Positions 8,441 to 17,720 are shown, counted from the first letter of the stretch. The stretch is 64,000 nt of DNA from Streptomyces hyaluromycini (GCF_002217755.1 NZ_BCFL01000017.1:212020-276019); one strand, 5' to 3'. Numbers and translations are program-made. The notes: generated from the sequence alone by a model not told the origin.

Positions 8441-11400
8441 ACCGAGACCCCCGAGCTGACCCTCCTGCCCCGAGTCGCCTGTCGTGGACGGGAGATCACC
8501 GCGCCCCGGCTGCGCGGGCTGCTGGCGCTGCTCGCGGAGGATCTGCGCACCGGCTGCAGCACCGGCCGGCTGGTGGAGGGGCTGTGGCCGGACGAGCTGC
8601 CGGAGCGGCCGGGCAAGGCGGTGCAGATCCTGGTGTCCCGGCTCAGGTCGCAGCTGGGTGCCGAGCTGGTCCTGAGCACGCCGACGGGGTACCGGCTGGG
8701 GCTGGACGAGACGCAGGTCGACAGTTCCGCGCTGCTCGTGCACGAGGCCGCGAGCGCCGAGCGGGCGCGGGCCGGGGACCACGAGGGCGCCCTGGCGGAG
8801 GCCGGGGCGGGGCTGGCGCTGTGGGACGGGAGCGTGGGCGCCGGGGCGGACGAGGAGCTGCACGACCCGGTGGTCGCGCTGCGGGCCGAGCGGCTGCGGG
8901 CGCACCGGGCGCTGGTGCGCTCCCACGCCCTCGCCCTCGCCCGGCTGGGTCGGCGGGCGGCGGCCACCGCACCGCTGGCCGAGCTGAACCGGGAGCTCCC
9001 GCGGGACGAGGAGGTGCTGGCGGAACTGCTGCGCTGCGAGGCCGCCGGCGCGGGGCGGGCCGCGGCGCTGACCCGGTACGACGGCTACCGGCGCCGGTTG
9101 CGGGACGAGCTGGGGAGCGATCCGGGGCCGCAACTCCGGGCTGTGCACCAGGAGTTGCTGAGTGCGGACGTGGCACCGGTCCGGCACGGGGTGCCGCACG
9201 AGCCGAACCCGCTGCTGGGCCGGGACGCCGACGTCACCGCCGTGACCGGGCTGCTGCGCGGCGCCCGGGTGGTCACCGTCGTCGGGCCGGGCGGGCTCGG
9301 CAAGACCCGGCTCTCGCACGCGGTGAGCCGGGCGGCCGAACAGCCCGTCGTCCACTTCGTCACGCTGGCCGGTGTCACCGACGACGACGTGGCCGACGAG
9401 GTCGCCTCGGCCGTCGGCGGCGGGGAGGGCCGTCAGCTCCCGGGCGGCGGCAAGGACGCGGTGAGCGGGATCGTCGCCGCGCTCGGGCCCGGCCCCGCGC
9501 TGCTGGTCCTCGACAACTGCGAGCACGTGCTCGCCGGCGCGGCCGCTCTCGTACAGGCGCTGGTGTCGCGGTCGAAGGAGCTGCGGGTGCTCGCCACCAG
9601 CCGGGCCCCGCTCGGCCTGACCTCGGAGTCCGTGTACGCCCTGCCGGAGCTGTCCCTGGCGACCTCCGTCGAGCTCTTCGGGCAGCGGGCGCGGGCCGCC
9701 CGGCCCGGCGTGGACCTGCCCGCCGACCGGGTCGCCGAGATCTGCCGTCATCTGGACGGGCTGCCGCTGGCCGTGGAGCTGGCCGCGGCCCGGGTGCGGG
9801 TGCTCTCGGTGGCCGACATCGCGCACCGGCTGCGGGACCGTTTCGCGCTGCTGCGCGGCGGCGCCCGGGACGCGCCCGAACGGCATCGCACCCTGCGGGC
9901 CGTGGTCGAGTGGAGCTGGAACCTGCTGGAGCCCGAGGGACGGGCGGCGCTCCGTGCGCTGTCGGTGTTCCCCGGCGGCTTCGACGCGGCCGCGGCGGAG
10001 TACGTGCTCGGCGAGGCCGAGACCGAAGGCGGGGGCGAGGGCGGGGGCGGGGGCGGGGGCGGGGGCGGCGACGCGATGGATCTGCTGGAGCAGCTGGCCG
10101 GTCAGTCGCTGCTCAAGGTGGGTGAGGGCCCTGCCGGGGTGCGCTTCCACATGCTGGAGACGCTGCGGGAGTTCGGCGCCGCCCGGCGGGCGGAGGCGGA
10201 TGAGAGCGAGGCCGTGACGGGCCGGTTCCTCGCCTGGGCCCGGGACTTCGGCCGGGCGCACCACGCCGGGATGTACGGCAGCGACGCGCTGTCCTCCTTC
10301 GACCGCGTCCGCGCCGAGCAGGACAACCTCGTCCTCGCGCTGCGGCACGCCCTGGCCCGCGCCGACGGGCCGGCCACCGCCGCCGTCACCGCCGTACTGG
10401 CCTCCCTGTGGTCCGTCGGCAACAGCTACTCCCGGTTCGTCACCCTCGCCGCCGAGACCGGCGGGCCGCTGTCCCGTTTCCGCCCGGGACCGGAGCATCC
10501 CGAGGACGTGGAGGCGGCCCGGAGCGCGGCGGCGATATGCGCGGCCGGTCTCTTCATGGGCTACGGCCCGCACGCCGTACGCCAGCTCGTCACACTGCGC
10601 CGCCTGCCGCCGGTCCCGGCGGACACCGTGCCGCGGGCGCTGGCCGCCGTGCTGTGCGCGGTACCGGACATGCACCCGCCGCGGTACGAGCGGCTGGAGA
10701 AGCTGTGCGACGCCGGCGAGCCGCTGCTGGCGGGCATCGCGGCGGGCGTCGCCAGCTACCTGTGGGAATCCGCGCACGAGACGGAGCGCGCCCTCCAGTA
10801 CGCGCGCCGGATGGTCACCGCGGTGGGGCCGCTCGGCAACCCGATCATGATGCTGCTCAGCCATGGGCGGATCGGCGAGCTGTGCCTCAAGACGGAGCGC
10901 GGCGCGGAGGCGTACGACCATCTCCGGGCCGCGGACGCGCTCGGTGAGGCCGGTACCTGGTCGGACGCGATCGGCGTCCGCTACGCGCTGGTGTCCGCCT
11001 GTCTGCAGCGCGGGGAGATCGAGGAGGCGGAGTACTGGCTGGGCCGCGCCGCCCCTGACCGGCTGCCGGACTCCCCGCAGGCCTTCACACCCGAACTGCT
11101 CCAGGCCCGGGCGGAGATCGCGCTGGCCCGGGGGCTGACCGAGGTCGGCCTCGGCCTCTGGCGGCAGGCGGCGCTCGGGATCCGGGAGGCCAGTGCGCAG
11201 GCCGCGGACGATCCCTTCCTGGACTCGTGGTCTCTCCACCTGCAGGCGGCCGCGCTCGCCGCGCACGCGCAGCACGGCCGGCTGGAGCCGGTCGCCGAGC
11301 TGGCCGGGCAGCTGCGGGAACGGCTGCTCGGGATGCTGTCCGGCGACGTTTCCGGTGCCGGGGACCTGCTGGAACTGCCGGTCTACGGCGCGGTGCTGCT

Positions 11401-11650
11401 CGCGCTCGGCCACGCGGGGCTGGCCCGTGGCGACACGGCGGCGGTACGGCTGCTGGCGCTGGCGGAGCGGCTGCCGGTGATGCGGGACCTGCCCACCCTC
11501 TCCTCGGCCAGGTCCCGGGAGGCGGCCGAGAACGCGGACGGGGCCGCGTACGCCGACGCGAGGTCGGAGTACGCGGCCCTGGGGCGGGATCAGCTGCGGC
11601 CGGCGGCCCGGCAGGTGCTGCACGAGCTCACTGCCGGGGCTCACGGTTGA
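8438..11650 (+). CDS. SARP/AfsR-type transcriptional regulator with ATPase and C-terminal helical domain
   Basis: 1070 aa. Residues about 1-85 form an OmpR-like winged helix (LLALLAED, ILVSRLRSQLG, GYRLGL), about 90-245 a bacterial transcriptional activator domain, and about 270-560 an NB-ARC/STAND-type ATPase with P-loop GPGGLGKTR (near 283-290) and VLDNCEHVL Walker B. The C-terminal about 450 residues are helical and TPR-like. This is the architecture of AfsR-like activators, which bind direct repeats with 11-bp periodicity and recruit RNA polymerase. A run of Gly residues near 531-544, encoded by GGGGGC repeats, lies between ATPase and C-terminal domain. It is convergent with the ABC exporter, overlapping by 23 bp. 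The target is unknown; the repeats at 13432-13464 are a candidate site. Confidence 0.85.
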   Translation: MTETPELTLLPRVACRGREITAPRLRGLLALLAEDLRTGCSTGRLVEGLWPDELPERPGKAVQILVSRLRSQLGAELVLSTPTGYRLGLDETQVDSSALLVHEAASAERARAGDHEGALAEAGAGLALWDGSVGAGADEELHDPVVALRAERLRAHRALVRSHALALARLGRRAAATAPLAELNRELPRDEEVLAELLRCEAAGAGRAAALTRYDGYRRRLRDELGSDPGPQLRAVHQELLSADVAPVRHGVPHEPNPLLGRDADVTAVTGLLRGARVVTVVGPGGLGKTRLSHAVSRAAEQPVVHFVTLAGVTDDDVADEVASAVGGGEGRQLPGGGKDAVSGIVAALGPGPALLVLDNCEHVLAGAAALVQALVSRSKELRVLATSRAPLGLTSESVYALPELSLATSVELFGQRARAARPGVDLPADRVAEICRHLDGLPLAVELAAARVRVLSVADIAHRLRDRFALLRGGARDAPERHRTLRAVVEWSWNLLEPEGRAALRALSVFPGGFDAAAAEYVLGEAETEGGGEGGGGGGGGGGDAMDLLEQLAGQSLLKVGEGPAGVRFHMLETLREFGAARRAEADESEAVTGRFLAWARDFGRAHHAGMYGSDALSSFDRVRAEQDNLVLALRHALARADGPATAAVTAVLASLWSVGNSYSRFVTLAAETGGPLSRFRPGPEHPEDVEAARSAAAICAAGLFMGYGPHAVRQLVTLRRLPPVPADTVPRALAAVLCAVPDMHPPRYERLEKLCDAGEPLLAGIAAGVASYLWESAHETERALQYARRMVTAVGPLGNPIMMLLSHGRIGELCLKTERGAEAYDHLRAADALGEAGTWSDAIGVRYALVSACLQRGEIEEAEYWLGRAAPDRLPDSPQAFTPELLQARAEIALARGLTEVGLGLWRQAALGIREASAQAADDPFLDSWSLHLQAAALAAHAQHGRLEPVAELAGQLRERLLGMLSGDVSGAGDLLELPVYGAVLLALGHAGLARGDTAAVRLLALAERLPVMRDLPTLSSARSREAAENADGAAYADARSEYAALGRDQLRPAARQVLHELTAGAHG
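10028..10070. repeat. GGGGGC hexanucleotide tract inside the SARP gene
   Basis: About six GGGGGC/GGGGGA units encode a Gly linker. The tract is in frame (6-bp units), so slippage changes linker length without a frameshift. It has G-quadruplex potential on the coding strand. Confidence 0.75.
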
Positions 11651-12422
11651 ACCGCGCCTTGGACCACAGGTAGCCGAGCACGGTCAGGCCCAGGCCCCAG
11701 GCGAGGGCGAGCACCGCGTTCTTCGTGCCGATCCCGCTGCCCAGCAGCAGCCCGCGCAGGGTCTCGATGAAGGGCGAGAAGGGCTGGTACTCGGCGAACC
11801 AGCGGAACCAGCCCGGCATGGCGTCCACCGGCACGAAGGCGCTGGACAGGAACGGCAGCATCACCAGCGGCGTCCCGATGTTGCTGGCGCCCTCGGCGTT
11901 GGGGCTGATCAGACCGATGCCGACGGCGAGCCAGGTCAGCGCGAGGCTGACCAGGGCCATCAGGCCGGCCGCCGCGAGCCACTCCACCGGCGACGCGTCG
12001 GGCCGGAACCCGATGGCCAGTCCGATGCCCAGGACGAGGACCAGGGCCATCATCGTCTGGATCACGCTGCCGATGACATGGCCGATCAGCACGGAGGCGC
12101 GGGAGATCGCCATGGTGCGGAAGCGGGCCATGATGCCCTCGGTCATGTCGGTGGCCACGGCCACCGCGGTGCCGAGCGAGGTCATGGCCGCGGTCAGGAA
12201 GAGGATGCCGGGGACCAGGTAGGCGACGTACTCGGACCGGTCGGCGTGGCCGCCGGTGATGCCGGCGCTCATCACGTTGCCGAAGACGTAGACGAAGAGC
12301 AGCAGCAGGATGACCGGGGTGAGCAGGAGGTTCAGGGTGAGGGAGGGGTAGCGGCGGGCGTGCAGGAGGTTGCGCCGCAGCATGGTGAGGTTGTCGCGGA
12401 GGGCGTAGGAAGCGGTGCTCAT
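11628..12422 (-). CDS. ABC-2 type transporter permease (DrrB-like)
   Basis: 264 aa from the ATG at 12422; the open frame continues upstream but the coupled ATPase gene ends there. Six hydrophobic segments and the sequence features of daunorubicin-resistance type permeases are visible (LTPVILLLLFVYVFG, NAEGASNIGTPLVMLPFLSSAFVPVDAMPGW). It would form the channel half of an exporter driven by the ATPase gene just upstream, with which it overlaps by 4 bp (ATGA, 12419-12422). The 3' end overlaps the convergent SARP gene by 23 bp. Confidence 0.88.
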   Translation of the reverse strand: MSTASYALRDNLTMLRRNLLHARRYPSLTLNLLLTPVILLLLFVYVFGNVMSAGITGGHADRSEYVAYLVPGILFLTAAMTSLGTAVAVATDMTEGIMARFRTMAISRASVLIGHVIGSVIQTMMALVLVLGIGLAIGFRPDASPVEWLAAAGLMALVSLALTWLAVGIGLISPNAEGASNIGTPLVMLPFLSSAFVPVDAMPGWFRWFAEYQPFSPFIETLRGLLLGSGIGTKNAVLALAWGLGLTVLGYLWSKARFNREPRQ

Positions 12423-13408
12423 CGGACGGTCTCCTTGCCGGTCTTGTCGGTCTTGTCGGTGGCGGTCACGGGGTTGCCGGTCAGGGCGAAGAACACGTCG
12501 TCCAGGTCCGGGGTGTGCACGGACATCTCCTCGGCCTCGATGCCGGCGGCGTCGAGCCAGTCGAGGATGGCGCGCAGCTCGCGCTGGCTTCCGCCGCTGG
12601 GGATCTGCAGGGTGAGGGCCTCGTCGTCGCGGGTGGTCTCGCGGAGCGCGGTGGCCGCCTGCTCGTACGCCACCGGGTCGGTGAACCGCAGCCGTACGTG
12701 ACCGCCGGGCACCAGCCGCTTCAGCTCCTCGGCGGTGCCCTCGGCGACGAGCCGGCCGCCGTTGAGCACCGCGATGCGGTCGGCGAGCTGGTCGGCCTCC
12801 TCCAGGTACTGGGTGGTGAGGAAGACGGTGGTGCCGCCGGAGACCAGCTCGCGGATGATCTGCCACATGGTGTGGCGGGAGCGCGGGTCGAGGCCGGTGG
12901 TCGGCTCGTCGAGGAAGATGATCCGCGGGCTGCCGACCAGGGTCATGGCGATGTCGAGCCGGCGCTTCATGCCGCCGGAGTAGGTGGAGGCGGGCTTCTT
13001 CGCGGCCTCGGTGAGGTCGAACCGCTCCAGCAGTTCGGCGGTGACCTGCCGTCCCCGCTGCTTGGAGAGGTGGTGCAGGTCGGCCATGAGGAGCATGTTC
13101 TCCTCGCCGGTGATCAGTCCGTCCACGGCGGAGAACTGGCCGGTGACCCCGATGGCGGCCCGTACCTGCTGGGCCTCGGCGGTGAGATCGTGCCCGGCGA
13201 TCCGGGCCTCGCCGCCGTCGGCGGAGATCAGGGTGGACAGGATGTTGACCGCCGTGGTCTTGCCCGCGCCGTTCGGCCCGAGGAGGGAGAAGATCGTGCC
13301 GGCGGGCACCCGGATGTCGATGCCGTCGAGGACGGTCTTGTCCCCGTAGGCCTTGCGCAGCCCGGTGGCCGCGATCGCGAGTTCGTGTTCGTGTTCGTTC
13401 GTCGTCAT
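12419..13408 (-). CDS. ABC transporter ATP-binding protein (DrrA-like)
   Basis: 329 aa, ATG at 13408. Walker A GPNGAGKTT is at residues 44-52, followed by the Q-loop VTGQFSAVD, the signature YSGGMKRR, Walker B IIFLDEPTTGLD and an H-loop-position LTTQYLEEA. The Gln in place of His there is common in DrrA-like ATPases. The C-terminal domain (LDWLDAAGIEAEEMSVHTPDLDDVFFALTG region) is the DrrA-type accessory domain. Together with the permease it should export drugs, lipids or secondary metabolites; the substrate is unknown. Three 11-bp direct repeats lie 24-56 bp upstream of the start. Confidence 0.9.
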   Translation of the reverse strand: MTTNEHEHELAIAATGLRKAYGDKTVLDGIDIRVPAGTIFSLLGPNGAGKTTAVNILSTLISADGGEARIAGHDLTAEAQQVRAAIGVTGQFSAVDGLITGEENMLLMADLHHLSKQRGRQVTAELLERFDLTEAAKKPASTYSGGMKRRLDIAMTLVGSPRIIFLDEPTTGLDPRSRHTMWQIIRELVSGGTTVFLTTQYLEEADQLADRIAVLNGGRLVAEGTAEELKRLVPGGHVRLRFTDPVAYEQAATALRETTRDDEALTLQIPSGGSQRELRAILDWLDAAGIEAEEMSVHTPDLDDVFFALTGNPVTATDKTDKTGKETVR

Positions 13409-13431
13409 GCCGCAGAGCGTGCGGCCGCGGC

Positions 13432-13464
13432 GGTTCAGCGCGGCTTCAGCCCGGTTTCAGTCGG
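13432..13464. promoter_or_regulatory. three 11-bp direct repeats upstream of the ABC exporter
   Basis: Units GGTTCAGCGCG (13432-13442), GCTTCAGCCCG (13443-13453) and GTTTCAGTCGG (13454-13464) are consecutive with strict 11-bp period. An inverted copy of the third (ACTGAAACCGG, 13483-13493) follows, an exact complement of 13451-13461. Such periodicity is typical for winged-helix regulators of the SARP or OmpR type. Confidence 0.65.
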
Positions 13465-13541
13465 GCGGGACGGCTTGCGGGCACTGAAACCGGAGGGGTT
13501 CCATACGTTTCCCATAGGAATGGTGGCTAAGGTCCCCCACC

Positions 13542-14507
13542 ATGGATTCCACCCTTCCGATCGTCATCGCGGGAGCCCTGGTCGGCTTCGCCGTGGGGCT
13601 CACCGGCATGGGCGGCGGAGCGCTCATGACGCCGATCATGGTGATGGTGTTCGGGGTGAATCCCACCGCGGCCATCGGCAGCGACCTGGCCGCGTCCGTG
13701 TTCATGAAGCCGTTCGGCGCGCTGGTCCACCAGCGGGCCGGCACGGTGCGCTGGGACATCGTGCGCTGGCTGCTGCCGACCGCCGTCCCGGCCGCCTTCG
13801 GCGGTGTCTTCCTGCTCCGCGCGCTCGGCGACGGCGACGACCTGCAACAGCGCGTCAAGTACGTCGTCGGTACGGCCCTGATGCTCGCCGTCGTGGGCAT
13901 GCTCGCCCGCATGTGGCTGGACCGCCGCCGCAGCGCAGCGGACGGCGAGGCCGGGGAGGACGGGGAGGACGCCCGGGTCCCCGTACGGCCGGTGGCCACG
14001 CTGCTCATCGGGCTGGTGGGCGGGGTGATCGTCGGGATGACCTCGGTCGGCTCGGGCTCCCTGATCATCGTGATGCTGATGCTCGCCCACCCGCGGCTCA
14101 AGGCCAACCACCTCGTCGGCACGGACCTGGTGCAGGCCATCCCCATGGTGGCCGCGGCCGCCCTGGGCCACCTGCTCGTCGGCGACGCCGACCTGGGGCT
14201 CGCGGCGACGCTCCTGATCGGTGCCGTCCCCGGGGTGCTGCTCGGCTCCCTGGTCTCCAGCCGGGTCGCGGGATCCACGGTGCGCTGGGCCCTGGTCGTG
14301 CTGCTCACCGGGTCCGGGCTGGCGATGCTGAAGGCGTCGTCCACCGTGGTCCTGCTCGGGTGCCTGGCCATGGCGCTGCTCGGCGCGCTCACCGCCGTAC
14401 GCGACCGGCGTTCGGCACGCCCCGAGGCGGCGGAGACGGCGGAGACGGCGGAGAGGGCGGAGACGGCGGAAGCACCGGAGCCGGCGGGCATGCCCGGCTC
14501 CAGGTGA
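13542..14507 (+). CDS. sulfite exporter TauE/SafE family permease
   Basis: 321 aa with about eight membrane segments. The first (IVIAGALVGFAVGLTGMGGGALMTPIM) and the fifth (LVGGVIVGMTSVGSGSLIIVMLM) show the duplicated G(M/S)GGG/GSGS motif of TauE/SafE transporters, which move sulfur-containing anions across the membrane. A hydrophilic central loop (DGEAGEDGED) separates the halves. The C-terminus carries a short AET repeat coded by gcggagacg units (14428-14473). It is transcribed divergently from the DrrA-like gene and shares its control region. Confidence 0.85.
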   Translation: MDSTLPIVIAGALVGFAVGLTGMGGGALMTPIMVMVFGVNPTAAIGSDLAASVFMKPFGALVHQRAGTVRWDIVRWLLPTAVPAAFGGVFLLRALGDGDDLQQRVKYVVGTALMLAVVGMLARMWLDRRRSAADGEAGEDGEDARVPVRPVATLLIGLVGGVIVGMTSVGSGSLIIVMLMLAHPRLKANHLVGTDLVQAIPMVAAAALGHLLVGDADLGLAATLLIGAVPGVLLGSLVSSRVAGSTVRWALVVLLTGSGLAMLKASSTVVLLGCLAMALLGALTAVRDRRSARPEAAETAETAERAETAEAPEPAGMPGSR

Positions 14508-14586
14508 CCGGGGGCTCCCGACTCGCGGGGGCCACCGCTCCCGCGCGACCATGGGCAGAAGTCGAGTCGCCCCTGAAGGAGCGGGC

Positions 14587-14955
14587 ATGAGACGAAACCG
14601 ACTGCTCACCTCGGCCGCGGTACTGGGCGCGGCCGTCGCCCTGGGCCCGGCGGTGCCCCACACCGCTACGGCCGCCTCCGGCCAGAGCTGCTCCTACGTG
14701 GCATCGGGCTACCGGCCCACGCTCACGTACGGCGCCACCGGAGCCGCGGTCAGACAGGCTCAGTGCCTCAGCAACGCGTGGGGCGGGCAGCCGCCCAAAG
14801 TCGCCCCCGACGGGTTCTACGGCACGGTCATGCAGAAGAAGATCGAGTGGATCCAGACCTGCCACGGCCTGCCGGCCAGCGGAGTCGTCGAGGGCCGCAC
14901 CTGGCACGTGCTGTACCACCCGGCCCTGGACTGCTACGTCCCGTACCCGTCCTGA
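14587..14955 (+). CDS. small secreted peptidoglycan-binding-domain protein
   Basis: 122 aa, ATG at 14587 with AAGGAGCGGG just upstream. A signal peptide (LLTSAAVLGAAVALGPA, cleavage near ATAA-SG) precedes a single PGRP-type binding domain: YGATGAAVRQAQCLSN, APDGFYGTVMQKKIEWIQTC, GVVEGRTWHVLY. Four cysteines probably form disulphides after export. The family binds cell-wall peptidoglycan; no catalytic domain is attached. Confidence 0.8.
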   Translation: MRRNRLLTSAAVLGAAVALGPAVPHTATAASGQSCSYVASGYRPTLTYGATGAAVRQAQCLSNAWGGQPPKVAPDGFYGTVMQKKIEWIQTCHGLPASGVVEGRTWHVLYHPALDCYVPYPS

Positions 14956-15055
14956 ACCGCCCCCGGCCCGTCTCTCCCCCTGTTCCCGTTAAGGTGTTGT
15001 TAAAGAAAGAGCAAAGAGACAGCGGGACGACACGACGAGACAGGGGGAGACAGCC

Positions 15056-15541
15056 TTGGGGGCTCCACGCCTGAGCAGGACGCCGTTGCCGGGAATCGGG
15101 GTTCGTTACGACCTCGCCACGCGGGAGCAGGGCAGGGTGTCCGTGGTCGCGCACCGGGACGGATCACGGATTCTGAGCGCCTACCACCGGGACGACCCCG
15201 ACGCCTGCGCCCTGTCGCTGCGGCTGTCCTCGGGTGAGACGGCGGCGCTCATCGACGCGCTGATGCCGACGCACCACAGCCCGAACCTGCTGTCCACCAC
15301 CGACCTGGGGCTGGTGGCCGAGCGGATCGAACTCTCCGCCACCTCGTACTGGAACGGCCGGCTCCTTGCCGAGACCCGGATGCGGACCGACACCGGCGTC
15401 TCCATCGTCGCCGTGCTGCGCCGCGCCGAGGCGGTGCCCTCCCCCACACCCGACTTCCGGCTGGCCGGCGGGGACACGCTCATCGTGATCGGCACCCGTG
15501 AGGGCGTCGACGCGGCCGCCGCGATACTCGGGCGGGAGTGA
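15056..15541 (+). CDS. TrkA-C (RCK_C) regulatory subunit of a cation/proton antiporter (KhtT-like)
   Basis: 161 aa from a TTG at 15056, chosen because GGGGGAGA lies 5 nt upstream. The C-terminal 75 residues form an RCK_C fold (SVVAVLRRAEAVPSPTPDFRLAGGDTLIVIGT). KhtT-type subunits gate a partner CPA2 antiporter in response to nucleotides or ions. The stop is 6 bp before the antiporter start, so the two are one operon. The N-terminal half (GIGVRYDL, SLRLSSGETAALIDAL) matches the usual N-terminal domain of this family. Confidence 0.85.
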   Translation: MGAPRLSRTPLPGIGVRYDLATREQGRVSVVAHRDGSRILSAYHRDDPDACALSLRLSSGETAALIDALMPTHHSPNLLSTTDLGLVAERIELSATSYWNGRLLAETRMRTDTGVSIVAVLRRAEAVPSPTPDFRLAGGDTLIVIGTREGVDAAAAILGRE

Positions 15542-15547
15542 GTCCGC

Positions 15548-16780
15548 GTGCACGACTCCTCCGTGTTCCTGATCGAGTTCGGTGCGATCATCCTCGGTCT
15601 CGGCCTGCTCGGCCGGCTCGCCGGACGCCTCCGCTTCTCGCCCATCCCCCTCTACCTGCTCGCCGGGCTCGCCTTCGGCGAGGGCGGGCTCTACCCGCTC
15701 GGCACCAGCGAGGAGTTCGTCGCGATCGGCGCCGAGATCGGCGTCGTACTCCTTCTCCTCATGCTCGGCCTGGAGTACACGGCCAGCGATCTCGTCTCCA
15801 ACCTCAGGACGCAGTACCCGGCGGGCCTGGTCGACGCCGCGCTGAACGCGCTGCCCGGCGCCGCGATGGCCCTGCTGCTGGGCTGGGGCCCGGTGGCGGC
15901 CGTGGTGCTGGCCGGCGTCACCTGGATCTCCTCCTCCGGTGTCATAGCCAAGGTCCTCGGGGACCTGGGGCGGCTCGGCAACCGCGAGACCCCGGTGATA
16001 CTGAGCATCCTGGTCCTCGAAGACCTCTCCATGGCCGTCTACCTGCCGATCATCACCGCCCTGCTGGCCGGCGTCGGCCTCGCGGCGGGCAGCCTCACGC
16101 TGGCCGTCGCCCTCGGCGTCGCCGGACTGGTCCTGCTGATCGCGGTCCGCTACGGCAGGCACATCTCCCGTTTCGTCTCCAGCGACGACTCGGAGAAGCT
16201 GCTCCTGGTGGTCCTGGGCCTGACCCTGCTGGTCGCGGGCATCGCACAGAAGCTCCAGGTGTCCGCCGCGGTGGGCGCGTTCCTCGTCGGCATAGCGCTC
16301 TCCGGCGAGGTGGCCGAGGGCGCCCACCACCTCCTCGCTCCCCTCCGCGACCTGTTCGCCGCCGTCTTCTTCGTCTTCTTCGGCCTGCACACCGACCCGT
16401 CGAGCATCCCGCCGGTCCTGCTGCCCGCGCTCGCCCTGGCGGCCGTCACCACCCTGACGAAGATCGCCACCGGTTACTGGGCCGCGAAACGCGCCGGGAT
16501 CCCGGCCAAGGGCCGCTGGCGGGCCGGCGGCACCCTGGTCGCCCGCGGCGAGTTCTCCATCGTCATCGCCGGCCTCGCCGTCACCGCCGGCATCGAACCC
16601 TCCCTGGGCCCCCTGGCCACGGCCTACGTCCTGATCCTCGTCATCGTGGGCCCCCTCACCGCCCGCTACACCGAACCCCTGGCCCGCCGCCTGACCACCC
16701 GCACGAACACCGCCCACCCCCTCCCCCTGCCGACCCCGGCCACGCCGCTCGACGACCAGGACACGGTCGGCCGGACGTGA
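15548..16780 (+). CDS. CPA2-type cation/proton antiporter (KhtU/KefB-like)
   Basis: 410 aa, GTG start at 15548. About 11-12 membrane segments with typical CPA2 motifs: LLAGLAFGEGG, LMLGLEYTASDL, SSSGVIAKVL, LVLEDLSMAVYLP (the conserved acidic ion-binding region) and VARGEFSIVIAGL. It exchanges K+ (or Na+) for H+ at the cell membrane and should be gated by the upstream RCK_C protein. The family's C-terminal TrkA-N domain is absent; regulation instead sits in the separate subunit. Confidence 0.88.
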   Translation: MHDSSVFLIEFGAIILGLGLLGRLAGRLRFSPIPLYLLAGLAFGEGGLYPLGTSEEFVAIGAEIGVVLLLLMLGLEYTASDLVSNLRTQYPAGLVDAALNALPGAAMALLLGWGPVAAVVLAGVTWISSSGVIAKVLGDLGRLGNRETPVILSILVLEDLSMAVYLPIITALLAGVGLAAGSLTLAVALGVAGLVLLIAVRYGRHISRFVSSDDSEKLLLVVLGLTLLVAGIAQKLQVSAAVGAFLVGIALSGEVAEGAHHLLAPLRDLFAAVFFVFFGLHTDPSSIPPVLLPALALAAVTTLTKIATGYWAAKRAGIPAKGRWRAGGTLVARGEFSIVIAGLAVTAGIEPSLGPLATAYVLILVIVGPLTARYTEPLARRLTTRTNTAHPLPLPTPATPLDDQDTVGRT

Positions 16781-16814
16781 CCGGTCCGCCGAGGCCCTCT
16801 CCGGTCGTCCGGTG

Positions 16815-17690
16815 TCAGCGGGTGTGGGCCGTGGACGACCACTGGAGCAGGAAGCGCAGGGCCTCCTGGGACGGGGAGTCCGGGGGTGGGGTGTAGGCGA
16901 TGAGTTGCTGGTCGGGGTGGGTGTCGACCGAGAACTGGTGGACGTCCAGGGTGAGGGGGCCGGCCAGGGGGTGGTGGTAGGTCTTGGTGAGCTGACGAGG
17001 GCCGCGCACCTGGTGGGTGGCCCACCAGGTGCGGAAGTCCCGGTCGCGGTCGGTCAGTTCGGCGATGAGGGCGGCCAGGGCCGGGTCGTCGGGGGCGCGG
17101 CCCGCCTCCATGCGCAGGACCGCCACGCATGCGCGGGCCGCCCGCGGCCAGTCCGCGTACCGGGCGCGGACGTCCTCGTCCAGGAAGGTGAGGCGGATGA
17201 GGTTGCGTTCGGGCCCGGGCAGCGCCGCGAAGTCGGTGAGGAGGGCGGCCGCCCCGGCGTTCCAGGCCAGTACGTCCATCCGGCGGTTCAGGATCATCGC
17301 CGGGACGTCGGGCATCGTCGCCAGCAGCTGGCGCAGGCCGGGGGCCACCTCGGGACGGCCCGGGCGGCGCGGTGCGGCGGTGGGGGCGACGTCGGCCAGG
17401 GTGAGGAGGTACTCCCTTTCGTCCGGGGCGAGTTGGAGGGCGTCGGCCAGGGCGTCCAGGACCGGGCGGGAGACCCTGCGGGTACGGCCCTGCTCCAGGC
17501 GGACCACGTAGTCGATACTCACGTGCGCCAGCTGGGCCAGTTCCTCGCGGCGCAGGCCGGGTACGCGGCGCAGGCGGCCGTCGTCCGGCAGGCCCGCCCG
17601 CTCCGGGGTCAGGGCGGCGCGGCGGGCGCGCAGGAACTCGCCCAGTTCATTGCCGGGGGCGGGAGCGGGAGTAGGAGCGGCGGGGGTCAT
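16815..17690 (-). CDS. XRE-family regulator with MmyB-like ligand-binding domain
   Basis: 291 aa. Residues about 12-85 hold a helix-turn-helix (GLRREELAQLAHVSIDYVVRLEQG). Residues about 110-285 match the MmyB-like PAS-type domain (MILNRRMDVLAWNAGAAALL, ADWPRAARACVAVLR). In Streptomyces such regulators usually sit divergent to an oxidoreductase or hydrolase gene they control, and here the alpha/beta hydrolase is the divergent neighbour. The ligand is unknown, possibly a fatty acid as in MmyB. Confidence 0.88.
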   Translation of the reverse strand: MTPAAPTPAPAPGNELGEFLRARRAALTPERAGLPDDGRLRRVPGLRREELAQLAHVSIDYVVRLEQGRTRRVSRPVLDALADALQLAPDEREYLLTLADVAPTAAPRRPGRPEVAPGLRQLLATMPDVPAMILNRRMDVLAWNAGAAALLTDFAALPGPERNLIRLTFLDEDVRARYADWPRAARACVAVLRMEAGRAPDDPALAALIAELTDRDRDFRTWWATHQVRGPRQLTKTYHHPLAGPLTLDVHQFSVDTHPDQQLIAYTPPPDSPSQEALRFLLQWSSTAHTR

Positions 17691-17720
17691 GGGTCCAGTG
17701 TCGGCCCCGTCGTCCCCCCG

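Noticed and set aside
8024..11644. 1206-codon open frame antisense to the SARP gene
   Set aside because: It is a GC-skew shadow: Arg/Gln/Pro-rich, without domain motifs, and it lies entirely opposite a gene with clear domains.
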